Positions 20,344 to 31,055 of a stretch of 64,000 bases of DNA are shown one piece after another (positions within the stretch are counted from its first letter, which is position 1; every line of letters begins with the position of its first letter). The notes below the pieces were generated by a model. The model was not told the origin of the DNA and searched no databases. It saw nothing but the letters and a program-made list of their open reading frames with translations. Both the position numbers and the translations under genes were made by a program. The DNA is from Gracilaria domingensis (lineage: Eukaryota; Rhodophyta; Florideophyceae; Gracilariales; Gracilariaceae). The DNA lies in assembly GCA_022539475.1 (NCBI GenBank), contig VCMS01000118.1:62001-126000 (forward strand), given 5' to 3'.

Positions 20344-21523
20344 TCACGAGTTCTGAAATCTGCGTGGTGAGCGCTTCAAACGCTTTGAAGGCGAGCGGAA
20401 GTGTATAAGATTTCTCTTGTTCTTAATCTTCTTTGGCTCCCTTTCAGAAACAGAGCTGGCTTCGAGAGACGAATTTGTAACTTGGGCTTCTTTCGTTTTC
20501 TCATTTCGTTTCCTTTCACAGCCTGTCCTGCCCGGAGTATCTTCTAGTTTTCGCAACAAGGCGTCTTTTTTCGTTTTCACCTTTGCTTTTCTGGGATTGT
20601 AAAAGTGCTCTATTGGAGCAACAGGACGTCCTCTAATGAAGAGCTCTGCCTTACTTCGTAAGAGGGATATTTCGTTGTTCGAATAAGGGCACGGCTCCAC
20701 GCTCTAAGTATTCCATTACGAAAGCGACGAATAAACCGCATGACCCACCATCCGTCTGTTTCGGATATGCCGCCTTCTCGAGAGTAACCCAATCCTTTTC
20801 CTTTCCGCTTCGTTTTTGTGCGACAAAGTTCAAGAACTGTTTCAATAACTCGGCAGCCTCCGAAGCAGTCTCCGTGTTTCTGGAAAACGAAACGTACATT
20901 GTAACCATATCATCTTGAAAATTAACGGCAAGCAGGAACCAATGGCGCCCTGATAGATAAGGACAAAGAATCTTCTCTGCTTCCTCAAACGTCCAAGACG
21001 TCTTCTGGAACCAACGATGTAGATCATCAAAGACTTCATTTCGTTTATGGTTGTCACGTGCATGTCTCAACCGGGAAACAAAGAAGCTGTCCAGCACAAC
21101 CACCTTTTCACCAACCGAATGCTTACGTACGCGCTCAACGTTTCGATTCCGCAAGCGAAACGCGAACAAGTCCATGAAATCGTTTTCTACCCAACCGTCT
21201 GCTTGCCGCAGTTGCCCAATTCTCCCTGCTGAAAGAGTTATCTTCTCCACAGTATAGTTTTCGGGCTCTTCTTTGAGCAAATCTTCTTCTTCCGCTGAAA
21301 GGTTTTCCAGGGGCGAGATCTCAGGGCTCTTTTCGGAACTACTGTTCTTCAGAATCGGTGTTGTTTCCATTTGTTTTGGGGCATGACACTTTCGGGGTTG
21401 GGATTTCTTCGGCCTCCATTGGCAGGATACGGATGGATTTCCAGTTTCTTCAAGAGCCCTTCTTCTGTCAAAGTGGTCCTCGATATTGCTTTCGATATGA
21501 TCAAATATAGTACGCTCCATCAT
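20344..21523 (-). CDS. Ulp1/SENP-type cysteine protease with basic tail
   Basis: From the ATG at 21523 (MMERTIFDHIESNIEDHF) a 290-codon frame ends at 20651. A second frame (20700-20344) continues as a Lys/Arg-rich tail, so a shift near 20.7 kb is likely. Residues 115-280 carry the C48 pattern: QADGWVENDFMDLF, GRHWFLLAVNF with the catalytic His, then KQTDGGSCGLFVAF with the oxyanion Gln and catalytic Cys. The family Asp that follows His (usually Y-D-S) reads Y-V-S here, so the triad looks incomplete. Ulp1-like proteases mature or remove SUMO. Many DNA transposons carry one, and the neighbours here (unknown genes on the same strand) fit that. I see no polymerase or ATPase gene that would point to a larger virus-like element. 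Confidence 0.65.
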
Positions 21524-22207
21524 GTATTACTATGATATTCACTCACGCCGCGAGAAGCAAGAAGAAGCGACACGTTCGCGTTTGCACGTTGCGCTTCACG
21601 AGGAAAGCGCCCGAATCGGTTCGCATCCAACAACAACGAAAGAGACCAGACGCGGAGCAGTGAACAGCGAAGTGGCGCGCTATGGGGTGAGCGGGATCAA
21701 TTTGGAGAGTGCATGCCCAGTGTGTGGAACTTTGGTGTGTGCTTGTTTTTTGCACTTTGGGAGTGGAATCGCCCAGCTGCTGATGCATACTGCTGATGCA
21801 TACGGGACTCGCCCGGTCCGCCGGTGAGCGCGCGCAACCATCACCGTCCCCGCTTCAGCCCGCTTCAGCGGGTATTCCTTCAAGACTCGCATCTGCCCCC
21901 GCGCCACAACACCACACTCACCGCACCTCTCTCGCGCCCTACTGAAGGGCGCCCACCATCGCGTCTGCCGCAAGCGCAGCCACTCAAAACCCGAGACTTC
22001 GCCGACGCAGACTTCGCCGACGCCCGCCGATACTTTCATTGCGCGCTGACTTCATTCCTAGTTCACGGTATCGACGTCACCAAAATTGGTATTAGCTGCC
22101 CGCGCTGGCAAGCTGCTTGTGCTTCTTGATAGTTCTGGCTGCTTCCCTTTTTCCCTATTGCGTGTGTTGTCAGTCATGCCGTTGTTCCCTCGAAAGGAGT
22201 AACGCAG

Positions 22208-22903
22208 GCCCGTGGTGGATCCGCCGCGTTCCATACATATCCTCTTCCCTATCGAAATCCTGCTGCGCCTCATGCCAATGCGCCTGCTGCACGTCGTGTT
22301 AATACCGGACGTCACTCATAAAAGGATAATTCCAAGCGTTCTGACGAAGGCCATCTTCGATGGCCAAAACGCGCCGTTCAAAGGGAGCGTAAACAAAATC
22401 GTGAACTTCATCAACATGCCGTCCTCAAAAAGTCGCTCACCACCCACCGTAGACGCTCGGCCAAGTTTGCTGCACTCTTTGCGGCACATAATGGTCGCAA
22501 TCTTGCAAAGAATTGCCTCCGCTGCTTTTCGCGATGATGCCACATTCGGGAGGGATTTGTTGTCGCTTTGGTCACCTTGCTTCGGAAAGAACACACTACG
22601 TTTGATATGCGTCGTAATGCTGCCTATGCTATTGCTGAGCTTGCGGTACTGGAAGCCTGCGAAGATGAACTTGTGGGCGTAGGCTCTGTGCCTTTGCTCA
22701 TCTGGTTTCTCAATCAGGCCAATAATCGCGACCGTTCTACACTTGCAAGCGCTTGTAAGGGATTGCGTAATTTGCTGGGCGGCAAACAAACTACAGCTGA
22801 GCAAGCAGCCAAGTATGGCTGTGTGGAGCATCTACTCGCCATTATCGAAGATCCAATCTGTCCTTGCAAGGCTTGCGTTTTCAGCGCATTTGAAACACAG
22901 TGA
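22208..22903 (+). pseudogene. armadillo-repeat, importin-alpha-like fragment
   Basis: One frame runs to the TGA at 22901-22903, with TAA at 22319 and TGA at 22535. The first half is basic (KDNSKRSDEG, KRAVQRERKQNRELHQH), resembling an importin-beta-binding segment. The second half has armadillo helices (FVVALVTLLRKEHTTFDMRR, NAAYAIAELAVLEA, SVPLLIWFLNQ, ASACKGLRNLLGG). Importin-alpha carries NLS cargo into the nucleus and normally has about ten repeats; here only two or three remain and the frame ends. The start is unclear, since no in-frame ATG is near. It is encoded opposite to its neighbours, so it may be a captured host fragment. Confidence 0.45.
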
Positions 22904-22991
22904 TAGTTTACGAAGGACTGAAGCACGAACAACATAACACTTGAAGCACTGAAGCGATTTACGAACAACTACAACACTGCTCAGCGCAGTT

Positions 22992-24434
22992 TTAAGACAT
23001 ATGTTGCAGTCGTTCTTCTAATGCAACTTTCATGTTGTAAAGCTTTTCTTTTGAGATATATTCCAGGTTAGGATGAACTCTTGATTTTGAGAGGCGTCTC
23101 GTACCGGAGTGTTTAGATTCTTTTTCAGCACGAAGCTTTTCCAGCTCACTTTTCAACTGTTCCATCTCTTTGAGCCACGTTTTCTCCTTCTCCTTGAACT
23201 CCTGCTTCATAGAGAGAATAACATCTTCACCTTTTCTGTTTTCGAGCTTAACACTAATAGGAGTTTTTGGATCGTCACTGGGATTGTTTCTCAGTTCAGC
23301 ACTGGTCTTGCTATAATCTCTTACTTTCCTTCGTTTCGGCTCTGGTGACTGAGTGTCTGTTTTAGCAGCAGAACTGCGCTTTTTCTTATGCGATTCTTGC
23401 AGGTCTTGGCTAACTTGCTTAGCTCTTTGACGACCTCCCGCAAGCTTCAACATAAATTCATCAAGATTTCTAGATTTAGCCGCCTTCACATATTGCGTGC
23501 ATAGCGGTGCTAACTTTAAACCGCCATTTTCTCCGACACAATGGTGTCTTAACCGCATTCTTTCCGCACAAGCAACAACTATTGAACACAACTGTTCCGA
23601 CGATAGTTCTCCGGCATACCCAATATGCGTATCTTTGAAATCCGGCATAAGTTGATGATTCTCCCAAAGAACGAGTATATCCAAAACAGATTTATGAGGT
23701 CTAAGATATGAAATAGGTTCAGACAGATATGTCTCAATTAGTCGCATGCATCCTAATAGTTGACGGTTTAAATGTCTTGGAGAAAGAGTTTTGTTGTAGA
23801 GAAAATGGTTTCGGTTGTGATCATCTCCTGAATCGTACTTGCCTTGCCCAAAGAAACGGTTTCAAAGAAACTCAAACCCACCATAAACCTTTTTATTCGA
23901 CGCGTACGGTTTCGGAACGACAGGATCGTCGTATACCAATGTTTGTAGAACAACAGCTTGATTTAAAGGCGAGCATGACTTGGGAGAAACGTCACGGGTG
24001 TTGGTAGCAACAGCAATATATCGTAGCGCTCTGTGTACTAAGCGTCTTGTACCTTCCAGCCATAGAGCGTCTTTTCGCGCCGACCGATGCATACACTTTA
24101 CGGCATCAAAAACGTCCAAGATTTTTTGCTTCGATACTTCGTGAGCATAGACAAGATGAGTCAGACAGTCCCTAGCTGCAACAACTCGATGATTGCCGCC
24201 AACAACATAACAAGGAAAGGTGATTGAAAAACCATTGACGCTGAAGAACGGTTCGGTGATTGTCACTGGTTCACTCTTTCGAAACAATTCGTGTAACATC
24301 TTGTTGCTTAACGACATTGCATTGAGCATATTGACGGGTCTGATGATTTTCTCGAATTGAGGAAGATGTCTTATGAGTTGCAACCGGCATCGCTTGTGGA
24401 GCGGTAAGACGTATTTTGCGTTTGACCATATCGG
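22992..24434 (-). CDS. protein with ParB/sulfiredoxin-like motif and coiled-coil basic tail, one in-frame TGA
   Basis: One frame of about 480 codons is open from 24434 to 22992 except for TGA at 23864-23862 (context FEFL-stop-NRFFGQG). The N-terminal part has VGGNHRVVAARD, like the GG-x-HR-x-x-A core of ParB/sulfiredoxin-fold proteins. The middle has no known domain. The tail has an NLS-like run (EPKRRKVRDY) and a Glu/Lys coiled coil (MEQLKSELEKLRAEKES). Bacterial ParB binds a 16-bp palindrome; that a 16-bp palindrome array lies in the same window, with one copy inside this gene (23720-23735, read as ETYLS), is suggestive only. The start codon is uncertain: the frame opens after a TAG at 24437-24435, and the first in-frame ATG lies inside the ORF. 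Confidence 0.45.
23720..23735. repeat. outlying 16-bp palindrome inside a gene
   Basis: CAGACAGATATGTCTC differs from the consensus at two positions. On the minus strand it is read as E-T-Y-L-S, the same phase as the copies at 4270 and 7207. Confidence 0.7.
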
Positions 24435-25239
24435 CTAGGACAGTTGTCATTGAGAGTTGAGTATTGCGATTTATGTGTGAGAGCAGTACAAGCTTCTGTC
24501 TTGAATTGTAGTGCAAAGATTAAGTGATGCTGAAAAGCGGAGCTGGCGTTAAGGCGGTTATGGTACTATCGTTGGGTTCAATGAGAAAGCTCAGTGATGA
24601 TGTGTCTAAGCTGATTTGATTTACGAAGCAGGAGGGAACACAAAACAATTGAAAAGTACAAATTATGGTTTGGTTTTTGTTTTACATTGAATGTAATATA
24701 CATCGCCTTCAACGAGACATTTTATGGCTCAATATGAGCGTCACATGGCTCAAATTGATCGTCACGGTGTGACCATTCCAATCTTAGTGGAATGACATGG
24801 TTTCCAGTTTTCCAGCATATGGCAAGATGAATGAGGCCGTAGTGTTTCGTTGGCAAATAGTATTGTACTTGCGGCTGTTGAGTAGCCAATAGTTTCGGTT
24901 CTGCGGCTCTTGTAGCAGCCAATCAGATTTTGTCTGCGGCCGCTACAGTTTCTTCCTTTGTGATCAACGGTTGATGAAGAGAAAGCAGCCATTCATTGGC
25001 CAATGAAACTTTTAAAAGTTTTAGCAAAAAGCTTTACTACTTTTATTAAAGACCCCAGAAAGAACCACGGTGTAATGCTAGCAAATGCATTGCGCACATT
25101 ACGCTCTGTGCGTCGCAACGAGATCTACTCTGTAGTGCAAACTCTGCACTATGCTCTCTTTGCTCTCGATCTATAATCCCGCCCCCCACATGTTGTGCAC
25201 TTTCTTGCGTTCCTTTCCTCCTTTCTTTCGTTCCCTAGA
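24435..25239. promoter_or_regulatory. divergent intergenic region with CCAAT/GCGGCC units
   Basis: Between a minus-strand and a plus-strand gene, 24830-24945 holds two tandem units of about 33 bases, each GCGGCT...AGCCAAT, ending in a third GCGGCC (24918-24941 is the best match to 1120-1143, inverted). CCAAT boxes in a divergent spacer suggest a bidirectional promoter. The alternative is subterminal repeats of a transposon end. Confidence 0.45.
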
Positions 25240-26845
25240 ATGCAGCCAACTCCGCCCAACAATGTCCCACTTGCACCACACCCGAACAATGAGACACTGC
25301 CGGAACCTTTATCTGAAAAGAACCAGCACAAACATAATCAACCAAGTCGAACACAGATTTTGCAAAACCAAGCCCCTCTTCTTAACTACCCAAGAGAAAC
25401 TGCCGACAGTTCCAGTCCTTGCAACAATCTATCCAGCACCCAGTCAACCGCGCTAACTCCCCGTAAAAGTCCTCGAAAGCATACTGGTAATGCACACAGT
25501 CCGCTAAGTACGAATCAAGAAGCACTACAACTACTCCGAGAAAGCGACTTCGAAAATCGCAATGATGTTACAAGAGTCTATTCTTTCTTGCGCCGACAAG
25601 TTGTGCGGGATCTTCATAAGATCAATAAGCCCTAGCTAAAGGTACATGATAGAACAAAGGATGAACTTATCGCTCGCATTTTGGTTCACGTTTTTGTGAT
25701 GAACACAAAAGTTACCTCTTTAACTGCTCTGCTTTCCAACCACCAAGCGCTAACAGGATACGAAGATTGGGAAAAAAAATCAATTTCTTCATTGTGTACG
25801 TGGGAACTTCTACCAGACTTGATAACGATTGTGAATCAAGTGTTTCAAGATGAACGAGTGCAGGTTATTTCGGTGGTTTGGAGATCAATTCAAAGACAGA
25901 AGAGAACTGAACAGAGGCTTCACGGCAAGGCAGAGCCAGCAAATTCGTTTACTGAATTTGCGCGATTACTTGTGCTATGGCGAGAGGTGCTATGGCGAGA
26001 TGATCCGCTATGTCGTTTTGCGATACAGAAAGCGTTGGGTGATCAGATGGATCGGAAGAAACCGGCTAATCGCGTTACAAGATATTCGTACTGGATGATT
26101 GTTGAGAAGCGCTTCAATAACAAGGCCGTTCATTCTAAAGAGAGTTTCAAGGGCTTTGTCGATGAGATTGGCTCTAACAGGCGTCCACTGAGGCATAGAC
26201 CTGGAGGGCTACTGAAGACCACTTACTTTACCAACAAGGCTGTGTTCACCAAAGTTTTTGACCGGTGGTCAGCCTCAGGACAAAACGACCAAGCTCGGAT
26301 CTACGAGTTTCTAGAGTATGACGGTAGCTTTCAGTTGAACGCTAAGTCCAAGCGCATTCTGCTGTTCTTCGTCGTTTGCAAGGTGTTCACAGAACACTCC
26401 GTCATGGAGATTCTACAGATTTCAACAAAGTTGATTAAAGGTCGGCGAAAATCACGCAGATGATGATGGCAAAGATCCCGGTACGGATATTGCGCGTGGT
26501 GCAAAATCGACATCTCAGAAACGGAAAAGTACCGATCTGCAGCAGAGTTTTGACGACATTTCCAAGCGAATTGATAGATGAAATAACATAATGGAGGCCC
26601 AGGTTGAGCTGCAGAGGGCTCAAAGCGCTACAACCGATCGAAAACGAACGAGATCTCAAGAAGAATGCCTACTTTTCGACGAGGTCTTGGACTGCGTTGA
26701 TAAAGTTAAGCAGGCTAAAGATGGAGGGGACGAAGAGGTGGCAAGAATGGCTGAAAACCTTTTACAGCGAAAGAAACAAACGTACAAGACGTTTATTGAA
26801 GGAGTTGATAATGATAAGAATCATCAACCTGAGGATCAAAGGTGA
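25240..26845 (+). pseudogene. unknown protein, interrupted
   Basis: From the ATG at 25240 (MQPTPPNNVPLAPHP) a frame runs to 26440 with one TAG at 25633 (INKP-stop-LKVHD). It resumes in the next phase from about 26460 to the TGA at 26845, with TGA at 26579. The first 100 residues are Pro/Asn/Ser-rich; the centre is helical (TSLTALLSNHQALTGYEDW, LLKTTYFTNKAVFTKVFDRW); the end is acidic then coiled-coil (QKRKSTDLQQSFDD, NIMEAQVELQRAQSA, VDKVKQAKDGGDEEVARMA). Order and composition resemble the DNA-binding accessory proteins found with DNA transposons, but I recognise no domain. The phase change could be a frameshift or the 19-nt GT-AG segment at 26441-26459. Confidence 0.45.
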
Positions 26846-27218
26846 CTGACCAGTCGTATCATCTTTTTGTTTTGTTTTCCTTGTGTCTAGATTCTATTTT
26901 GGTCGTGGTGACTCTTGTTTCGCAGAGCACCGGGTGGTGGAAGGAACGATCACGTTGTGTAGTTACTAAATTCTGCTGGACCATCTTCTTGTGGTCAATT
27001 CTTTGAAGGATTCACTCTTTGCTTTGCATGTGATGTATATCTTCCTCGCTCTTCAGCGTAACAAATCTCTCTTTCTCTTTCTGGGTACGGAGCTTCTTTT
27101 CACTCAGATCTCGGACAAGGCAGCTACGAGATCAGAGCATGTTTTCTACCTCACTGTGTATGCCTTCAAATAACTCAATCTGGGTCGAAGACGTTCGGAA
27201 GACAAGACGATAATACTT
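26846..27218. other. gene-free spacer
   Basis: I see no gene, repeat or motif that I can support. It lies upstream of the amine oxidase remnant, whose promoter and N-terminus would be expected here. Confidence 0.3.
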
Positions 27219-29022
27219 GTGAATCCCAAGGCTCCAGCAGCCGAGTGTTCCGGACGACCAGACAAGGGAGTGCCACAAACCAAGAATTTAACCCCGCCCA
27301 CTTCAGCGGAGATTCGTCAAGCAGCACGTCTAGCTCGAGATCATTTATCCGAAGGAATACGATTCTCAGGAATAACACTTGATGAGAAATACCTTAGTCG
27401 TGCCGCCGTAGTAATTGGAACTGTTCCGCCAGATGCGACTGCCTACAAGCTTCAGGTTGAGCTCAAGTCCTTCTGAAGCCCGTGAGCTTCCGGTTGCAAA
27501 AGGTGCCCAGCCAGTACTAACTCCAAATGATTGCGTTTTGGCGGAAGCAATCGTGAAGCGTGATCCTCGTGTGCGAGAGTTGGTTTCAAAGAGATTTGGG
27601 ATGTAAGATATCGACTTTTTGGGCTGTGATCCATGGAGCGTGCATATCGCCGGAGAGTATGAGTCTCTCAATTTCCGAGAAGATGGTCAGTTGGCGAGAT
27701 TGGTTCAGACTTTTCTCTATAGGCGCGATCATTCCGTTGACAACCATTACCCCCCTCCAATTGACATACTTCCAGTTGTCGATCTCAACTTGAGAACAGT
27801 AGTATCTGTTGAAGGAGTGGAGCGCGCTCCGCCTTTACTATCGAGTTCAGATGTTAATTACCATCCTGATCTTCTTCACAATAATGACTATCTGGATTCA
27901 ACGTTCCGTAAGACGTTACGTCCTCTTCAAGTAGTACAACCAGAAGGGCCCAGCTTTGCTGTTCGAGAGAATTATGTAGAGTGGGAAAAATGGAGCGTCA
28001 TCATCGGGTTTAACTACAGAGAAGGGCTTGTACTGCACGACATCCGGTTCGACAACCAGTCGGTAGTGAAACGAGCAAGTCTCGTGGAAATGGCCGTGCC
28101 ATACGCAGATGCGAATCCTTCGTTTGAGCGAAAATGTGCTTTCGATGTCAGAGAATATGGATTGGGATACTGTGCCAACAGCCTCGAGGTTGGGTGTGAT
28201 TGCCTAGGTGCAATTCACTACTTCGATGCGGTTTTGTCAGACAGCAGCGGAGAGCCATATACTATAAAGAAAGCCATACGTATGCACGAGGAAGATGTGG
28301 GCCCTCTTTACAAGCATATAGAATATCGCACGGGTCATTCGGAAAGTCGACGTGCAAGACGACTGGTGGTTTCTTTCATTGCAACAGTTGTGAATTACGA
28401 GTATTTGTTTTACTGGTATCTTCACCAAGATAGTTCCATATCGCATGAAATCCAGCTTTCTGGCGAATTGTCTACCAATCTATTGAGCGACGGAGAAGTT
28501 GAACCTAAAGCTAGGGTAATGGTGGCGCCAGGGGTATATGCACAGATCCATCAGCACTTGTTCTGTGCATGTTTGGAAATGGCAGTCGATGGTGTTTGCA
28601 ACTCCGTACAAGAGGAGAATATGATCGCTGCAGAAGCTGGGAATCATAATCCTTATGGAAACGCTTTTCGAGTCCAAACAACGTTGTTGCGTACTGAGGA
28701 AGAAGCTCAACGTGATGCGGCGGCTGCCCGTTGTTGGCGAATTTTTAACCCAAACCAACAGAATTCCATACCCGAGTTTCCAACTCAGAGCGCCGGCGGT
28801 GATGGCCTGCCGCGATGAACGCCCAAGAATTGCTCGGTAGTGGAGGAGCGCCTCGTAGTATGGCACAGCTTTGGGGTTACATATGTGCCAAGAACTGAAG
28901 ACTTCTCCGTGATGCCGTGCGAAAGCAATGGTTTCAGCCTGAAACCGGATTGCTTTTTGCTCGGGAATCCAGGAATTGATCTCGCTCCGCAAACGGATCG
29001 GGCAAGTGTATGCTGCTCGTGA
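27219..29022 (+). pseudogene. copper amine oxidase, decayed copy
   Basis: Strong match to primary (copper/TPQ) amine oxidases, which oxidise primary amines to aldehydes with release of ammonia and peroxide. In order: an N2-like domain (PPTSAEIRQAARLARDH), LGCDPWSVHIAGEY, VVQPEGPSFAVREN, NYREGLVLHDIRF, CAFDVREYGLGYCANSLE, the catalytic-base strand YFDAVLSD, the TPQ site VVNYEYLFYWY, the copper site IHQHLF, and the C-terminus HSFGVTYVPRTEDFSVMP. Damage: a frameshift near 27470, TAA at 27604, TGA at 28816 (exactly where the family has Trp in GLP-x-WT), and a missing stretch of about 80-90 residues after FNPN that should hold the third copper His. The copy cannot be active as it stands. Usual length is about 650 residues; the ATG is not evident. 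Confidence 0.85.
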
Positions 29023-29190
29023 TCACCAATTGGAACAATTGTGTATCCCAACTTAAGGCAGTGAAGCCGTATCATCCTCGACTCAACTGCTCGAAGTTTC
29101 ATTTTTTCCGCGAACCTCGGGAAGCATATGTCGACAACGCTGCAATTTGAGCAAGACATTGATATCGTCACCAAGGTGTATTTGAGGCGA

Positions 29191-30344
29191 TCAATACGCA
29201 AAACTGAATGCATGAGCACGGTCGAATGCAACACGGAGCTCTTCTTTTAGTCGGCGCGGCTCAAGATCTTTATCTGGTAAGAAATGGGTGTCATGGTTGG
29301 GGTCCTTTCCGAAAATCTCTTCTTTAATGGATTGATCTTCTTTACTGTGATCCTTAGATCCCCATTCCGAAACTATGGGAGTATTATCTACGTAGATAAT
29401 TCTATCTTCTGGAAGGCCAAAAACGTTTTTGGCCACTGTCAAAGATTTGTGACAAAGATGCCTCTCTTCTCGTTCTTTTTGCGTTAGTTATTCCTCTCTC
29501 CGCAACGCTTTTCTAAAAGGACAGCGTAATACAACATGCTCTACGCTTTTCTTGACGGATTGGAAAGCGTGGAACTCTTCGGTGCACTTAGTTTTTGAGA
29601 GAAAGAAGAATCTGAATCCAGATCACCTTCAACACTTCCTTAGTCGGGGTCAGAGCTGCGCGCTTGGCTTTTCGCTTCACTGGTTTCATAGCAAATGTAG
29701 CACTTGCACATGAGCACGGTCGGGTTTTTGTTGCACTTCAACCCTTTTTCGAAGCAGTTCTTCTCTGAGCGCGACTCTAATCTTTTTGTTCTCTTCTTTA
29801 TTTCGGGCATCGACCTCTAATTCCTACGTCGAAGTAGAACATTCGTTACAGAAAGTTCTCTCCCGTCAAGAAGGCCAGCAACCTATGTGGGTGTTCTCTA
29901 ATCAAATCTTGAAGACTAAGATGCTATCTTGCAGTTAACGAAGGAAGTCTTTCTCGGCGAGAGGTGTTCGTCAGAGGACATCTCAGTATTGCGTGGTCTG
30001 GGTCCTTTTTGATGTTTGTACCGCAACTACATCTCTCAGTTCTCCCTGTTGATGTACGATAAAACTGGGTGTACAGTCAGAACGTGTCCCGTGAAAAGCT
30101 GGGCCAACAGAGCCTCCGTTTTTCGTGCCGCGAATATATTTGGCGTATCGCTGCTCGCCTGTGGTAGGTCTAGTCTTCTTAGAGACGGTTTTTTTGAAGA
30201 ACTTTGGATAAAGCGGTTGCGCTTTGCTTCTCTCTTAGCTATATTTGCTGTTGCTGAAACTTTCTTGAAGCACCGGGCGCCTGAACCCTTAATGCTGCGT
30301 TTGACCCACCTTGATAACATTTGTGGGAAGAAGGTAAGCTTCAA
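29191..30344 (-). mobile_element. LINE (non-LTR retrotransposon) 3' remnant
   Basis: The minus strand carries scattered C-terminal polymerase pieces: KTEALLAQLFTGHVLTVHPV near 30.1 kb (the LAQL-x-TGH stretch common after RNase H domains) and a zinc-knuckle-like KCTEEFHAF...SVEHVVLRCP near 29.55 kb. These are spread over several frames with many stops, so the copy is old. No reverse transcriptase core or poly(A) tail is recognisable. A different retroelement class with the same C-terminal fold is possible. Confidence 0.4.
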
Positions 30345-30449
30345 AGATAATTACAACGGAATTTTCCGATTGTTCATGGAGACCTTGTCTCTGGGGCAGT
30401 TCAAAGTTTACACGCTGCAAGCCCAAATGAAAACTGTACCATTATAAAC

Positions 30450-31055
30450 TCATGATGATCACGATGATAGTCGCCTTTTGGCTATGAAGAATGAAGTACA
30501 AGATATCCTACTAAGCCAGCAGGAGTGGTCAATTTCCCGTCAGCCTTAAACATAAACGGCAATGTGAGCAACATTTCGCCAATGCGAGTTTCCTCTAAAA
30601 GCCCTCACCCACCTCCGACCCTGGCAGTCCAAGTGACCTCCTCTCGACCTCCGAGTCGTTCTTTCACCGCTCTGTGGTTATATATGTGAACTCTTTGGTC
30701 GCATGGTATGGTGCTACGAAAGAGTTCATGATGGACATGGCCACTGAACTGTACAGGAACAGCAAGTCTCCATTTAAGAGGTGTTGAGTGAGATGCATCC
30801 AAAACTGGATGGAATTGCTTCAAGATCTTGTAAATGGAGTCTTGAGCAGATGGTTCAAATCTAAGCTTGATTCCAGTAGAAATAGCTCTTTATCTTTCGC
30901 TGGTGCCAAATCAAAGCGTGAGCTCGTAATATCGCTGTGAGCCAGAGAGTCTCTGGGACAAAAAACGTTCAGTCACTGAGAATAACTTTCTCTAATCAGC
31001 CGCTTTCCCCCTAGACCAGTACGAGGGCTACAAATATGCCTCCCAACTACCATGC
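30450..31055. other. no gene seen
   Basis: Short frames only, without recognisable domains, between LINE and Harbinger remnants. The missing 5' part of either element may have decayed here beyond recognition. Confidence 0.3.

Noticed and set aside
19037-24434. Polinton or other virus-like element (because of the Ulp1-type protease)
   Set aside because: No protein-primed polymerase, packaging ATPase, integrase or capsid gene is recognisable in the block.
30016-30447. Plus-strand 143-codon gene
   Set aside because: It overlaps minus-strand sequence with LINE-type motifs and has no domain of its own; it is probably a shadow frame.
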